This document shows positions 55,688-64,000 of a stretch of DNA of 64,000 bases, one piece after another. A model generated the notes under the pieces. The model did not search any database, had not been told where the DNA came from, and worked only from the letters and a program-made list of their open reading frames with translations. The translations under genes and the position numbers were made by a program. Source of the DNA: an uncultured Owenweeksia sp. Lineage in GTDB: Bacteria; Bacteroidota; Bacteroidia; Flavobacteriales; Schleiferiaceae. The DNA lies in the NCBI GenBank assembly GCA_937146805.1, contig CAKZRR010000032.1:1-64000 (forward strand), in the 5' to 3' direction. Each line of letters begins with the position of its first letter. Position 1 is the stretch's first letter.

Positions 55688-56749
55688 ATGTCAAACACTT
55701 GGGGGAAGCATTTTAGGCTAACAACTTTTGGCGAATCGCATGGTGCCAGCATTGGCGGTATTATTGACGGTTGCCCTGCGGGTTTGGCATTAAATCTAGC
55801 GGCCGTTCAGGAGGCGCTGGATAGACGTAAACCTGGGCAAAGTAAAATTACTACTCAGCGTAAAGAATTGGATGAGGTTCAAATACTATCTGGTGTTTTT
55901 GAAGGTGTTACCACCGGAACGCCTATAGGATTTAGTATTGCCAATCAAAATCAAAAAACAAAAGATTACAGCCATTTACAGGACACGTTCCGTCCTTCAC
56001 ATGCTGATTTTACGTACCAAGAAAAGTACGGTCATCGCGATTACAGAGGTGGCGGTAGAGCTTCGGCTAGAGAAACCGCTTGCCGCGTGGTAGGTGGGGC
56101 TATTGCCAAACAGCTGTTGCCACAAGTTAGGGTGCAAGCTTATGTTAGTAGCGTAGGGTTGGTAGAAGTAACCGAAATGTATCATCAACTGGATTTATCG
56201 CTTACGGAAAGTAATTTGGTACGATGCCCACATCCCGCGAAAGCGGAAAAAATGCAAGAGGCGATTGAAACCTGCCGTAAAAATGGAGACAGCTTAGGTG
56301 GTACTATTTGCTGCGTGGTAAGGGGTGTTCCTGCTGGGTGGGGCGAGCCCGTTTTTGAGAAATTACATGCACAGTTGGGTAGCGCCATGTTGGGTATTAA
56401 TGCGGTAAAGGGTTTTGAGTATGGCAGCGGTTTTGCCGGAACGCAGATGAAGGGCTCGGAGCATAACGATATTTTTAAACCAGGTGGTGGTACCGAAGGT
56501 AATTTTTCGGGCGGCATCCAAGGCGGTGTAAGCAATGGCGAGGATATTTACTTTAAAGTAGCTTTTAAGCCAGTGGCAACCATTATGCAGGCTCAGGCTT
56601 CGGTAAATGAAAAGGGTGAGGCCGTGGTGTTGGAAGGTAAGGGAAGACACGATCCTTGTGTGTTGCCTAGAGCGGTACCTATTGTAGAGGCTATGACCAG
56701 CCTGGTTTTAGTGGATGCTTGGTTGGCATCAAGAACAAACAAAATTTAG
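55688..56749 (+). CDS. aroC: Chorismate synthase
   Basis: FMN-dependent enzyme converting EPSP to chorismate, the last common shikimate step. Seen: N-terminal [70 protein letters not shown], and [18 protein letters not shown]. 353 residues, complete. Nine bases before the DAACS gene; no promoter of good match was seen. Confidence 0.97.
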   Translation: MSNTWGKHFRLTTFGESHGASIGGIIDGCPAGLALNLAAVQEALDRRKPGQSKITTQRKELDEVQILSGVFEGVTTGTPIGFSIANQNQKTKDYSHLQDTFRPSHADFTYQEKYGHRDYRGGGRASARETACRVVGGAIAKQLLPQVRVQAYVSSVGLVEVTEMYHQLDLSLTESNLVRCPHPAKAEKMQEAIETCRKNGDSLGGTICCVVRGVPAGWGEPVFEKLHAQLGSAMLGINAVKGFEYGSGFAGTQMKGSEHNDIFKPGGGTEGNFSGGIQGGVSNGEDIYFKVAFKPVATIMQAQASVNEKGEAVVLEGKGRHDPCVLPRAVPIVEAMTSLVLVDAWLASRTNKI

Positions 56750-56758
56750 AAATAGAAC

Positions 56759-58210
56759 ATGACAAAAGGGAATAAGGGTAAGTTGGCGCTTCATTGGAAG
56801 ATAATTATTGGATTGGTATTGGGAGTGCTTTGGGCACTGTTATCCAGTACTTTAGGTTGGAGTCAATTTACCATTGATTGGATTAACCCTTTTGGCGATA
56901 TTTTCATCAGCTTGTTAAAGCTGATTGCCGTACCGTTGGTATTGTTTTCTATTATTAGCGGAGTAGCAGGTTTAGGAGACCCGGCTAGTTTAGGGCGTAT
57001 GGGTGGTAAAACCTTGCTATTTTATTTTAGCACCACGCTTTTGGCTGTGGCCTTGGGTTTGGTGTTGGTAAATTTGGTAAAACCCGGTAATTTTATTGAT
57101 AAAGAAGCCCGGGTGGATAACCGTATTTCGTACGAGTTGTGGGCGCAAGAAACCAACCAAGAGATTAAAGATGGACAGCATTATTTGGTAAAGCCTGAGT
57201 TAGCCGATAGAGTAAAGGTTGTAAAAGAAAATAAGGGTACGCCCGTAAATGAGAAAGTAGAATCGAAGTTGGCAACAGCTGCCAGTACTAAGGATGCAGG
57301 CCCTCTGCAAGCCTTGGTAGATTTAGTACCCCAAAATATTTTTGGAGCTTTAGGCGATAACGGTGCTATGTTAAAAGTTATATTCTTCGCTTTGTTTTTT
57401 GGGGTTTCGCTACTGCTGATACCGCAAAGTAAGGCTAAGCCTGTAAAGGACTTTGTGGATGGCGCCATGGAGGTGTTTTTAAAAATGGTAGACTTGGTGA
57501 TGCAGGCTTCGCCTTTTTTTGTGTTTGCTCTGTTAGCTGGTACGGTAAGTGAAATGGCCGGAGACAATGTTTCTAAGGTATTGGAAATATTTAAAGGTTT
57601 AAGTTGGTATAGTTTAGTAGTGTTTTTAGGTTTGGCCTTAATGATTTTTGCGGTGTACCCATTCATTTTAAAAATGTTTGTAAAAGCTATTAGTTATACT
57701 TCCTTTTTTAAGGGAATTAGTCCCGCGCAAACCTTGGCTTTTTCAACCTCCTCTAGCGCAGCTACTTTGCCCGTTACTATGGAATGTGTAGAAGATAACT
57801 TAGGGGTAGATAAGAAAATAACCAGTTTTGTGTTACCTATTGGGGCTACCGTAAATATGGACGGTACCAGTTTGTATCAGGCGGTAGCCGTTGTGTTTTT
57901 AGCTCAAATGCATTTAATAGATTTGACTATGGGCCAGCAACTTACTATAGTGCTTACGGCAACCTTGGCCTCTATTGGCTCGGCAGCGGTGCCCAGTGCT
58001 GGTTTAGTAATGTTAATTATTGTGTTGCAATCGGTTGGGTTAAATCCAGCTTGGATAGGAATAATATTACCTGTAGATCGTATATTGGACATGTGTAGAA
58101 CGGTAGTGAATGTTACCGGAGATGCCACAGTATCAACAGTTATTGCCAAAGGAGAGGGTTTATTACATTACGACCCTGTTCGAAAAACCGACAAAACTTT
58201 TAAACCTTAA
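56759..58210 (+). CDS. Dicarboxylate/amino acid:cation symporter (DAACS)
   Basis: 483-residue inner-membrane transporter of the GltP/DctA family. Key motifs: FSTSSSAATLP (hairpin HP1), GATVNMDGTSLYQAVAVVFLA (TM7), and the HP2/TM8 region with VDRILDMCRTVVNVTGDA. Couples uptake of glutamate, aspartate or C4-dicarboxylates to Na+ or H+; the exact substrate is unclear. An insertion between TM3 and TM4 (around 115-190) is hydrophilic. Likely co-transcribed with aroC. Confidence 0.92.
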   Translation: MTKGNKGKLALHWKIIIGLVLGVLWALLSSTLGWSQFTIDWINPFGDIFISLLKLIAVPLVLFSIISGVAGLGDPASLGRMGGKTLLFYFSTTLLAVALGLVLVNLVKPGNFIDKEARVDNRISYELWAQETNQEIKDGQHYLVKPELADRVKVVKENKGTPVNEKVESKLATAASTKDAGPLQALVDLVPQNIFGALGDNGAMLKVIFFALFFGVSLLLIPQSKAKPVKDFVDGAMEVFLKMVDLVMQASPFFVFALLAGTVSEMAGDNVSKVLEIFKGLSWYSLVVFLGLALMIFAVYPFILKMFVKAISYTSFFKGISPAQTLAFSTSSSAATLPVTMECVEDNLGVDKKITSFVLPIGATVNMDGTSLYQAVAVVFLAQMHLIDLTMGQQLTIVLTATLASIGSAAVPSAGLVMLIIVLQSVGLNPAWIGIILPVDRILDMCRTVVNVTGDATVSTVIAKGEGLLHYDPVRKTDKTFKP

Positions 58211-58247
58211 GCAAAATAGTTTAAGCATTTAAAACCGATTAAAATTT

Positions 58248-61082
58248 ATGAAACGTCTATTAAAAATTTTTGGCGTGCTAGTAATTTTACTAGTAGCGGC
58301 CATTGTGGTTTTACCCATGGTATTTAAAGATGAAATACTAAGTAAAATTGAACAAGAAGCTGATAATTATTTAAACGCTGAAATTGGTATTGGTGATTTT
58401 GGCGTCAGTCTTTTTCGCTCCTTTCCCGATTTAACGGTTACCTTGGAAAACACCACGGTAGATGGAGTAGATCATTTTGCAGGAACCCGTTTGGCGGAGG
58501 TGGGCTTACTGAGGGTAGATTTAAATCTATTTAGCGTAATGGCCGGTAGTCAGTTTGAAATTGAAAGCGTGGAGCTTAGCAATACACATTTTGATGTATG
58601 GGTAGATTCGGCTGGAAGAGCCAACTATGATATTATGAAAAGCACCGAGGAAGATACCACTGCCGAGGAGGTGGATGATAGCAGCGATGAGCCATCCAGC
58701 TTTAAGCTAAGTTTAAAATCCTATGCCATTGATAATTTAAATATCCGGTACCGGGATGAACCCGCAGGAATGCATGCCGATGTGGTTAATTTTAGTCATG
58801 ATGGAAAAGGCGACTTCACCACCGAAACAGTGGCGTTAAATACCCAAACTACGGTGGAGGCCATTACTTTTGGAATGGATGGTATTAATTACCTGAGTAA
58901 AGCCAAGCTGGAAGCCGATTTAAACGTGGAGGTTTTTATGCCTGACTTACGTATAACGTTTAAGGATAATGAGGTTTCGCTAAACGAGTTGGCGCTTAAC
59001 TTTGATGGTTTTGTGGCCATGCCTGCCGATGATATTGATATGGATTTAAAGCTGAGTACGCCTAGCAATAGTTTCAAAAGTGTGCTGTCTTTAATTCCGG
59101 CTGTATATGCCAAAGATTTTGAAGGTGTAGAAACCACTGGAGAATTTTCGCTGGCTGGTTGGTTAAAGGGAACCTATGCTGAGGCTCCAGAGCAATATCC
59201 CACTTTTGGTTTTGATTTTTCGGTTAATAATGCCAGCTTTCATTATCCCGATTTACCTGCCGGTGTAGAGAATATTAATGTACAGGCCAAAATTGAAAAC
59301 AAGCAAACCAATTTAGATGGAATGGTGATAGACTTGAGCAGCGCCAAAGCCACTTTAGCGAGCAGTCCAATTGAGGCGCGTATGTTGCTTAAAACGCCTA
59401 TGAGTGATCCTGATATTGCGGCCTACCTTAACACTCAATTTGATTTAGCTGATATTGCCAAAGTAGTGCCTGTAGAGGGAATGGATTACGCTGGTTTACT
59501 AACGGCCAATTTAGATTTAGCCACCAAAATGTCCTTTATTGATAATGAAGAATACGATAAAGTAAAGGCAGATGGCCAGTTGAAAATTGAAAACATGGTG
59601 CTAAAAAGTGATAGCCTCCCGTATGATGTAGCCTTGCAGCAAATGGATTTACAGTTTTCGCCTCAAAACGTAAACTTAGCGGCCTTTAATGCCAAATTAG
59701 GTAAAACAGATTTGGCCGCTACCGGTGTAATTGACAATCTTTTATCTTATGCTTTACGCGATGAAACATTACATGCACAGTTTACTATTAGCTCACAATT
59801 AATAGATGCCAATGAGTTGATGGGTAGCTCCGAAACGGGTGAAGTAGAAGAAACTCCATCCGAAACAGATACAGCTACCACAGCGATGGAAGTGGTGCGT
59901 ATACCGTCTAATATTGATGCCACTCTTAAGGTGGATTTACAGCAATTGCTGTACAGTACTTTTGATATTAAAAATATGAAAGGGGAAGTGCTGGTAAAAG
60001 AAGCTAAAGCGGAGTTAAACGCAGTAAAGTTAAATATGTTGAGCGGAAGCATTGCAATGGATGGAAGTTATAATAGCGCACCGCTTAAACCTGAAGTAGA
60101 TTTTGATTTTGACTTAAAAAACTTTGGTTTTAAAAAAACTTTTGAAGCTTTTGAGATGGTGCAAAAAATGGCGCCTATCATGAAAAATACAGAAGGCACT
60201 TATGCTACGCAACTTCATTTAGAAGGTAAGTTGTTGGGAGATATGATGCCGGATTTAGCCACTTTACTAGCACAAGGAAAGTTACAGGCTAAAAATATTA
60301 CATCTACCACCAAAACAACCCAAGGCTTGGCCAAAGCGTTTAAAAACGAAAAGCTAGAAGTACTTAGTTTAAAGGATGTCAATTTAACGTACGCTATTAA
60401 GGATGGCCGATTAGACGTAGAGCCTTTTGATATTAAGGCAGGCAATTTAACGGCTGCTGTATCGGGTTCTTCAGGTTTAGATCAAACCTTAGATTATGAC
60501 ATGGATGTGCAAATACCTGCTTCGGAGTGGGGTGGTGCAGAGGCGCTAGCCGGGTTGGGTTTAACCGATAATGGAAAGCTTAAAGTAAAGGTAAATATTG
60601 GAGGTACCAATCAAAACCCTAAGGTAACTACTGATTTAGGAAACCTAGCCGGTAATGCCGTTGATTTGGTAAAAAATAAGATTAACGATGAGGTAGATAA
60701 AGCCAAAAAGGAGGCGAAGGAAAAGGCCAATGCCGAATTAGCCAAGTTGGTAAAACAAGCAGAGGATGCTGGCGATAAATTGGTGGCTGCAGCTGAAAGA
60801 AATGCGACCAAGTTAAAAGCAGAAGCCAAAAAGCAAGCAGACGGTATAAAAGCAGAAGCCCAAAAGCAAGCGGACAAGGCGATGGCAGAGGCAGGAACGA
60901 ATCCCTTGAAAAAGGCTGCGGCCAAAAAATTGGGAGAAGGTTTGGTGAAGAAAGCTAATGAAACGGCTACGGGTGTGGAAAATAAAGCCAATACCGAAGC
61001 CAATAAACTGGTGAATGATGCGAAAGCGCAGCGCCAAAAGTTGATTGACGATGCCAAGGCGAAGGCCAAAATTGGGAATTAG
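58248..61082 (+). CDS. AsmA family protein with Ala/Lys-rich coiled tail
   Basis: 944 residues. N-terminal membrane anchor (KIFGVLVILLVAAIVVLPMVF), then a large periplasmic AsmA-like region (IGIGDFGVSLFRSFPDLTVTLENTTV; later DFDFDLKNFGF and ALAGLGLTDNGKLKVKVNIGG). AsmA-like proteins are thought to bridge the envelope for lipid transport. The last 130 residues are an unusual Ala/Lys/Glu-rich helical tail (for example KKEAKEKANAELAKLVKQAE) that could form a coiled coil. Ends at a terminator. Confidence 0.85.
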   Translation: MKRLLKIFGVLVILLVAAIVVLPMVFKDEILSKIEQEADNYLNAEIGIGDFGVSLFRSFPDLTVTLENTTVDGVDHFAGTRLAEVGLLRVDLNLFSVMAGSQFEIESVELSNTHFDVWVDSAGRANYDIMKSTEEDTTAEEVDDSSDEPSSFKLSLKSYAIDNLNIRYRDEPAGMHADVVNFSHDGKGDFTTETVALNTQTTVEAITFGMDGINYLSKAKLEADLNVEVFMPDLRITFKDNEVSLNELALNFDGFVAMPADDIDMDLKLSTPSNSFKSVLSLIPAVYAKDFEGVETTGEFSLAGWLKGTYAEAPEQYPTFGFDFSVNNASFHYPDLPAGVENINVQAKIENKQTNLDGMVIDLSSAKATLASSPIEARMLLKTPMSDPDIAAYLNTQFDLADIAKVVPVEGMDYAGLLTANLDLATKMSFIDNEEYDKVKADGQLKIENMVLKSDSLPYDVALQQMDLQFSPQNVNLAAFNAKLGKTDLAATGVIDNLLSYALRDETLHAQFTISSQLIDANELMGSSETGEVEETPSETDTATTAMEVVRIPSNIDATLKVDLQQLLYSTFDIKNMKGEVLVKEAKAELNAVKLNMLSGSIAMDGSYNSAPLKPEVDFDFDLKNFGFKKTFEAFEMVQKMAPIMKNTEGTYATQLHLEGKLLGDMMPDLATLLAQGKLQAKNITSTTKTTQGLAKAFKNEKLEVLSLKDVNLTYAIKDGRLDVEPFDIKAGNLTAAVSGSSGLDQTLDYDMDVQIPASEWGGAEALAGLGLTDNGKLKVKVNIGGTNQNPKVTTDLGNLAGNAVDLVKNKINDEVDKAKKEAKEKANAELAKLVKQAEDAGDKLVAAAERNATKLKAEAKKQADGIKAEAQKQADKAMAEAGTNPLKKAAAKKLGEGLVKKANETATGVENKANTEANKLVNDAKAQRQKLIDDAKAKAKIGN

Positions 61083-61103
61083 TAATTGATAGAATAAGTT
61101 GAA

Positions 61104-61134
61104 AACCTGCACCTATAACGTGCGGGTTTTTTTT
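61104..61134 (+). terminator. Rho-independent terminator after AsmA-like gene
   Basis: AACCTGCAC (61104-61112) pairs with GTGCGGGTT (61120-61128), including one T-G pair, followed by a T-run. Confidence 0.88.
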
Positions 61135-61142
61135 GGAAAATT

Positions 61143-61171
61143 TTGATAATCAATACCAAATAGTAGATTTG
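61143..61171 (+). promoter_or_regulatory. Bacteroidota promoter for the PorE-like gene
   Basis: TTG (61143-61145), 18 bp spacer, TAGATTTG (61164-61171), about 30 bp before the ATG at 61201. Matches TTG-N17-23-TAnnTTTG. Confidence 0.8.
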
Positions 61172-61200
61172 GTGGTTATTTTTTTAAGCAAACATTTGAC

Positions 61201-63153
61201 ATGGGAACGAGGAGGATTTTAGGAATAGTAGTTTTTGCGGTGCTTTGTAGCGTTAGCGCTTGGAGCCAGCCCGAGTTGGGTGAGTGCGATCAAACGGTAG
61301 ATGAAATGGCGGCCAGCCAATTGCCAAAGGCACTTAAAAATTGGCGCGCCAAAAATTACCGCGAAGCAGAGCGCTACCTCAAAAAGGCGGTAGATATGGA
61401 TCCTAATTATGCCGATGCGCTTTACCTTTTGGGAGATTTGTATGTTAAAAAAGGCATGATAGATAAGGCTGAAGGGTTATGGCTGAAGCTTTTAGAAGTA
61501 TGCCCAGAGTACATGGCGGAGGTAAAGTATTATGTGGGTGTAATTTTGCTCGAAAATGGGGAACGTGAACAAGCCATTGCTTTGTTTGAGTCCTTTTTAA
61601 AGGACCCCTCGCGAGACAGGGGGTATGATAAAGAATGTAGAGCAGCCTTGCGCGAGGCGCGTTTAAAAAATGATTTACTCACCAATCAGGTGGAGTTTAA
61701 CCCCGTGCCCTTGCGCCCTTTGTGTACGCAAGAGGATGAATATTTAGCTACCATCTCACCCGATCAACAAACCATTTATTTTACCCGAAAAGCCAAAGAA
61801 GTAAACCTAAAAGATGGGCCAGCTGTGCGAATTAAGATGGTGGAACGATTTACTAAAAGCACGCGAAATGACAACGGTAGCTTTGGGGTAGGAGAATTGA
61901 TGCCTTCGCCTTTTAATGAAAGCTTTAATGAGGGAGGCCCAAGTATTACAGGCGATAATTGCGAATTGTATTTTACCGTTTGTACGGATATAAAGGGCTA
62001 CACCAATTGCGATGTATATTATTGTGATAGAGATGCATACGGTTATTGGACAACCCCCAGAAGTGTGGGCGATCATATCAACTTAAGAGATGCTTGGGAA
62101 AGTCAACCTACGGTAAGTGCCAATGGCGATGAGTTGTATTTTGTAAGCAATCGGAAAGGCGGTATAGGTGGTTTAGATATTTATAAATGTACCCGTTTGC
62201 CTAATGGCAGATGGAGTAAACCGAAAAATTTAGGTAGGGATGTAAACACTCGCGAAAACGAAAAAACACCTTTTATTCACCCCGATGGTCAAAGCCTGTA
62301 CATTGCCTCTAATGGTATAGAAGGCTTGGGGGAATATGATTTATGGATGTATCAAAAGGAAACTGACAGCACTTGGATGCCGCCTGAAAATGCTGGTTAT
62401 CCCATGAATGACAATAAAAACAATATAGGCTTAATGGTGAGTCTTAATGGCCAAAACGGCTATATGGCCTCCAAAAAATTTAAACCATTAAATGGTTACG
62501 ATCTTTTCACCTTCCCGTTGCCCGAACGCATTAAACCACAGCCAGTGGTATTGGTTACCGGGAGGTTGTTAAAAGATGATTTGAACCCAGCGGAAGGGGT
62601 AAAATTGGTACTTAAAAATTTATCCAGCGGAGGCATGGATACTTTGGGGGTAAACCAAGCTACCGGTAATTATGCGCGTGCCTTAGCTGCCAATGACAAC
62701 GAGGAGTTTTTACTTTACTTGAGCCACCCTAACTATGCATTTAGCAGCGTGTATATTACTAAAATGCAGGCAGATGAATACGGTGTGGTTGAGAGTAAAA
62801 TACGTGCTTTGGAGCTGGGTATGGATAAATCTTTTGCGATAAACGATGTGGTTTTTGGCCCGGGACAAGCTTACTTAAATGCGGCTAGTGTAAGGGCATT
62901 AAATGCTTTTGCCACGTATTTAATTAAAAACCCCGATATGAAAATAGAGATAGAAAGCCATAGCAGTCCGAGCGAAGGGGGAGATGCGAAATCTATTTCA
63001 AAGGAGCGTGCAAAGTCGGTGTACAATCACTTGCAATCGGTGGGTGTACCATCATCTCAAATAACATTTAAGGGCTATGGAGCCAGCCGTCCTTTGGTGT
63101 TAAAAGAAGGCGAAGAAGGAAGTCAGCAGCGTATTTCGTATCGATTACGATAA
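61201..63153 (+). CDS. PorE-like TPR / beta-propeller / CRD / OmpA protein
   Basis: 650 residues with a signal peptide (VSAWSQ). Order: TPR repeats (about 40-140: ADALYLLGDLYVKKGMIDKAE), PD40 beta-propeller blades (about 165-435: YFTRKAKE, ELYFVSNRKGGIGGLDIYK), a carboxypeptidase-regulatory-like beta domain (about 445-530: VTGRLLKDDLNPAEGV) and a C-terminal OmpA-type peptidoglycan-binding domain (IEIESHSSPSEGGDAKSISKERA). This architecture is that of PorE, a T9SS-associated envelope component. True PorE is a lipoprotein; no clear lipobox is present here, so a paralogue is possible. Confidence 0.82.
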   Translation: MGTRRILGIVVFAVLCSVSAWSQPELGECDQTVDEMAASQLPKALKNWRAKNYREAERYLKKAVDMDPNYADALYLLGDLYVKKGMIDKAEGLWLKLLEVCPEYMAEVKYYVGVILLENGEREQAIALFESFLKDPSRDRGYDKECRAALREARLKNDLLTNQVEFNPVPLRPLCTQEDEYLATISPDQQTIYFTRKAKEVNLKDGPAVRIKMVERFTKSTRNDNGSFGVGELMPSPFNESFNEGGPSITGDNCELYFTVCTDIKGYTNCDVYYCDRDAYGYWTTPRSVGDHINLRDAWESQPTVSANGDELYFVSNRKGGIGGLDIYKCTRLPNGRWSKPKNLGRDVNTRENEKTPFIHPDGQSLYIASNGIEGLGEYDLWMYQKETDSTWMPPENAGYPMNDNKNNIGLMVSLNGQNGYMASKKFKPLNGYDLFTFPLPERIKPQPVVLVTGRLLKDDLNPAEGVKLVLKNLSSGGMDTLGVNQATGNYARALAANDNEEFLLYLSHPNYAFSSVYITKMQADEYGVVESKIRALELGMDKSFAINDVVFGPGQAYLNAASVRALNAFATYLIKNPDMKIEIESHSSPSEGGDAKSISKERAKSVYNHLQSVGVPSSQITFKGYGASRPLVLKEGEEGSQQRISYRLR

Positions 63154-63384
63154 GTAGAGCTTGGGCAGTATGCCTTTAGAAATGCCAATACGTTTGTAGC
63201 AAATGAGCGCCTCGGTTTTGGTGGTAGATTCTAGTTTTCGGTGGACTAGCAGAATTCCAAAAAAGTACTTATTTACGGTTACTACGTAGCGGTTACCGTT
63301 TTGCACGAAAACTTTAATGGAGTGGTGATTGGCTTTGGCTTTTTGCAAAATCACAAAGCCGCGAGGTAATTTAGGTTGAGTCAT
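63145..63384 (-). CDS. Small conserved hypothetical protein
   Basis: About 79 residues from the ATG at 63384. A basic, beta-rich protein (KLPRGFVILQKAKANHHSIKVFVQNGNRYVVTVN). No family recognised. Tail-to-tail overlap of nine bases with the PorE-like gene. The track begins at an unlikely TTG two codons earlier. Confidence 0.55.
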   Translation of the reverse strand: MTQPKLPRGFVILQKAKANHHSIKVFVQNGNRYVVTVNKYFFGILLVHRKLESTTKTEALICYKRIGISKGILPKLYLS

Positions 63385-63396
63385 AGTCAAAAAAAA

Positions 63397-63419
63397 AAGT
63401 CGCTACAAATGAGCGACTT
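63397..63419 (-). terminator. Rho-independent terminator after rplS
   Basis: Stem AAGTCGCT (63397-63404) with AGCGACTT (63412-63419); on the minus strand it is followed by a run of T. It ends the rplS transcript. Confidence 0.85.
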
Positions 63420-63441
63420 CTTTATTATCCGAAAATGAACC

Positions 63442-63789
63442 TTACATTCTCCTTTCTTTAATTCTTGCGGCTTTACCGGTAAGCTCTCGCTGATAAAAGA
63501 TACGTGCTCTACGCACTTTACCTTTTTTATTGATTTCAATTTTTTCGATTGCTGGCAAGTTTACTGGGAAAATACGCTCAACGCCTACGTTACCAGAAAT
63601 TTTACGAATAGTAAAAGTTTCGGTAGGGCCTGAACCTCTTCTTTGCAATACTACACCACGGAAAAACTGTGTACGTTCCTTAGTTCCTTCCTTAATTTTG
63701 TAATACACGGTAATAGTATCACCGGCACCAAATTCTGGAAATTCTTTGCGAGCTACGTACTCTTCGTTTACAAATTTTAATAAATCCAT
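63442..63789 (-). CDS. rplS: 50S ribosomal protein L19
   Basis: 115 residues, complete. Seen: [82 protein letters not shown]. Lies at the 30S-50S interface of the ribosome. trmD or rpsP, its usual partners, are not in the window. Upstream of it the window ends with about 210 bp that show no ORF. Confidence 0.97.
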   Translation of the reverse strand: MDLLKFVNEEYVARKEFPEFGAGDTITVYYKIKEGTKERTQFFRGVVLQRRGSGPTETFTIRKISGNVGVERIFPVNLPAIEKIEINKKGKVRRARIFYQRELTGKAARIKERRM

Positions 63790-64000
63790 CTTAAATAAAA
63801 ATATAATTTGCCAAAAGCCAACATTCGCAATTTTTGCCAGAGGTTGAATTTCAGTTGCTTAGCTCTTAGTTTAATAAATAACTAAGCAGGCCGCAATATT
63901 ACGCTAAATGTTTGGAACTTAGAATGCTTGAAAAGCAAATTTTAAAAATAGATCGCCTAAATTGAGTGTGGATCTTCATCAATCGGTTAATGTTGCCTTT

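Noticed and set aside
57181-57666. 161-residue minus-strand ORF inside the symporter gene
   Set aside because: Antisense shadow of a well-supported DAACS gene; no homology features.
60611-61112. Track ORFs on the minus strand over the AsmA-like tail (152 and 99 residues)
   Set aside because: Shadow frames produced by the Ala/Lys-rich repetitive tail of the plus-strand gene; low-complexity Ala/Phe/Ser content, no start signals.

Overview
The window is not one genome. It is a join of at least three pieces, and the two breakpoints can be read from truncated housekeeping genes. Piece A (about 1-21,089) is gammaproteobacterial, most like Alteromonas or a close relative: cmk-aroA-serC-gyrA-ubiG-nrdA-nrdB-ferredoxin gene order, Shine-Dalgarno sequences before several starts, NrdR boxes, GGDEF/EAL proteins and a purC-bamC pair. 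Piece B (about 21,090-21,835) carries only the 5' part of a TIGR01777-type epimerase gene. Piece C (about 21,836-64,000) is Bacteroidota, probably a marine Flavobacteriales: the 3' end of a Bacteroidota-type rpoC followed by a DUF3467 gene, type IX secretion sorting domains, TTG-N18/19-TAnnTTTG promoters, almost no Shine-Dalgarno sequences, LpxB/SurE, a fused E1 dehydrogenase and a PorE-like protein. bamC has lost its 5' end, the epimerase its 3' end and rpoC nearly all of its 5' end. No integrase, att site or insertion sequence lies at either join, so I read this as a misassembly or chimeric clone, not lateral transfer.

Piece A layout. Nucleotide and aromatic amino acid housekeeping genes on the minus strand (cmk, aroA, serC, gyrA) face ubiG and the ribonucleotide reductase operon on the plus strand (nrdA, nrdB, YfaE-type ferredoxin). 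Two pairs of NrdR boxes lie upstream of nrdA. After these come a short-chain dehydrogenase, a DUF2164 gene, a small RcnB-like lipoprotein gene with a probable frameshift (absent from the ORF track), an old yellow enzyme, two cyclic-di-GMP proteins, an EamA transporter, purC and the truncated bamC.

Piece C layout. rpoC end and DUF3467; a tandem duplication of a [terminator - lipoprotein - LruC-domain protein] unit; an AHSA1 protein; a T9SS cargo gene with an in-frame stop; a radical SAM/SPASM enzyme; a BlaI/BlaR1-TonB regulatory pair with two operator palindromes; assorted lipoproteins and hydrolases; a DUF559-like nuclease; a YugP-type protease; surE, a small membrane protein, lpxB and spoIID-like; lhgO; a four-gene operon of two CX4CH cytochrome-like lipoproteins, YceI and DUF5777; an OB-fold protein and a cold-shock-domain protein; a T9SS cargo protein; an NtrC-like regulator lacking GAFTGA; a PepSY-like protein; an esterase; murQ; a NOL1/NOP2/Sun methyltransferase; the fused E1 dehydrogenase; hutG and hutI; aroC, a DAACS symporter and an AsmA-like protein; PorE-like; and rplS at the end.

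The most useful observations are the two chimeric joins, the duplicated NrdR box pairs at constant 32-bp spacing, the BlaI operators abutting a Bacteroidota -7 element, the LruC/lipoprotein duplication with one divergent and one nearly fixed half in each protein, the paired CX4CH lipoproteins, and the NtrC-like protein without its sigma-54 contact loop. I found no CRISPR array, tRNA, rRNA or insertion sequence. I found no convincing wholly new system.
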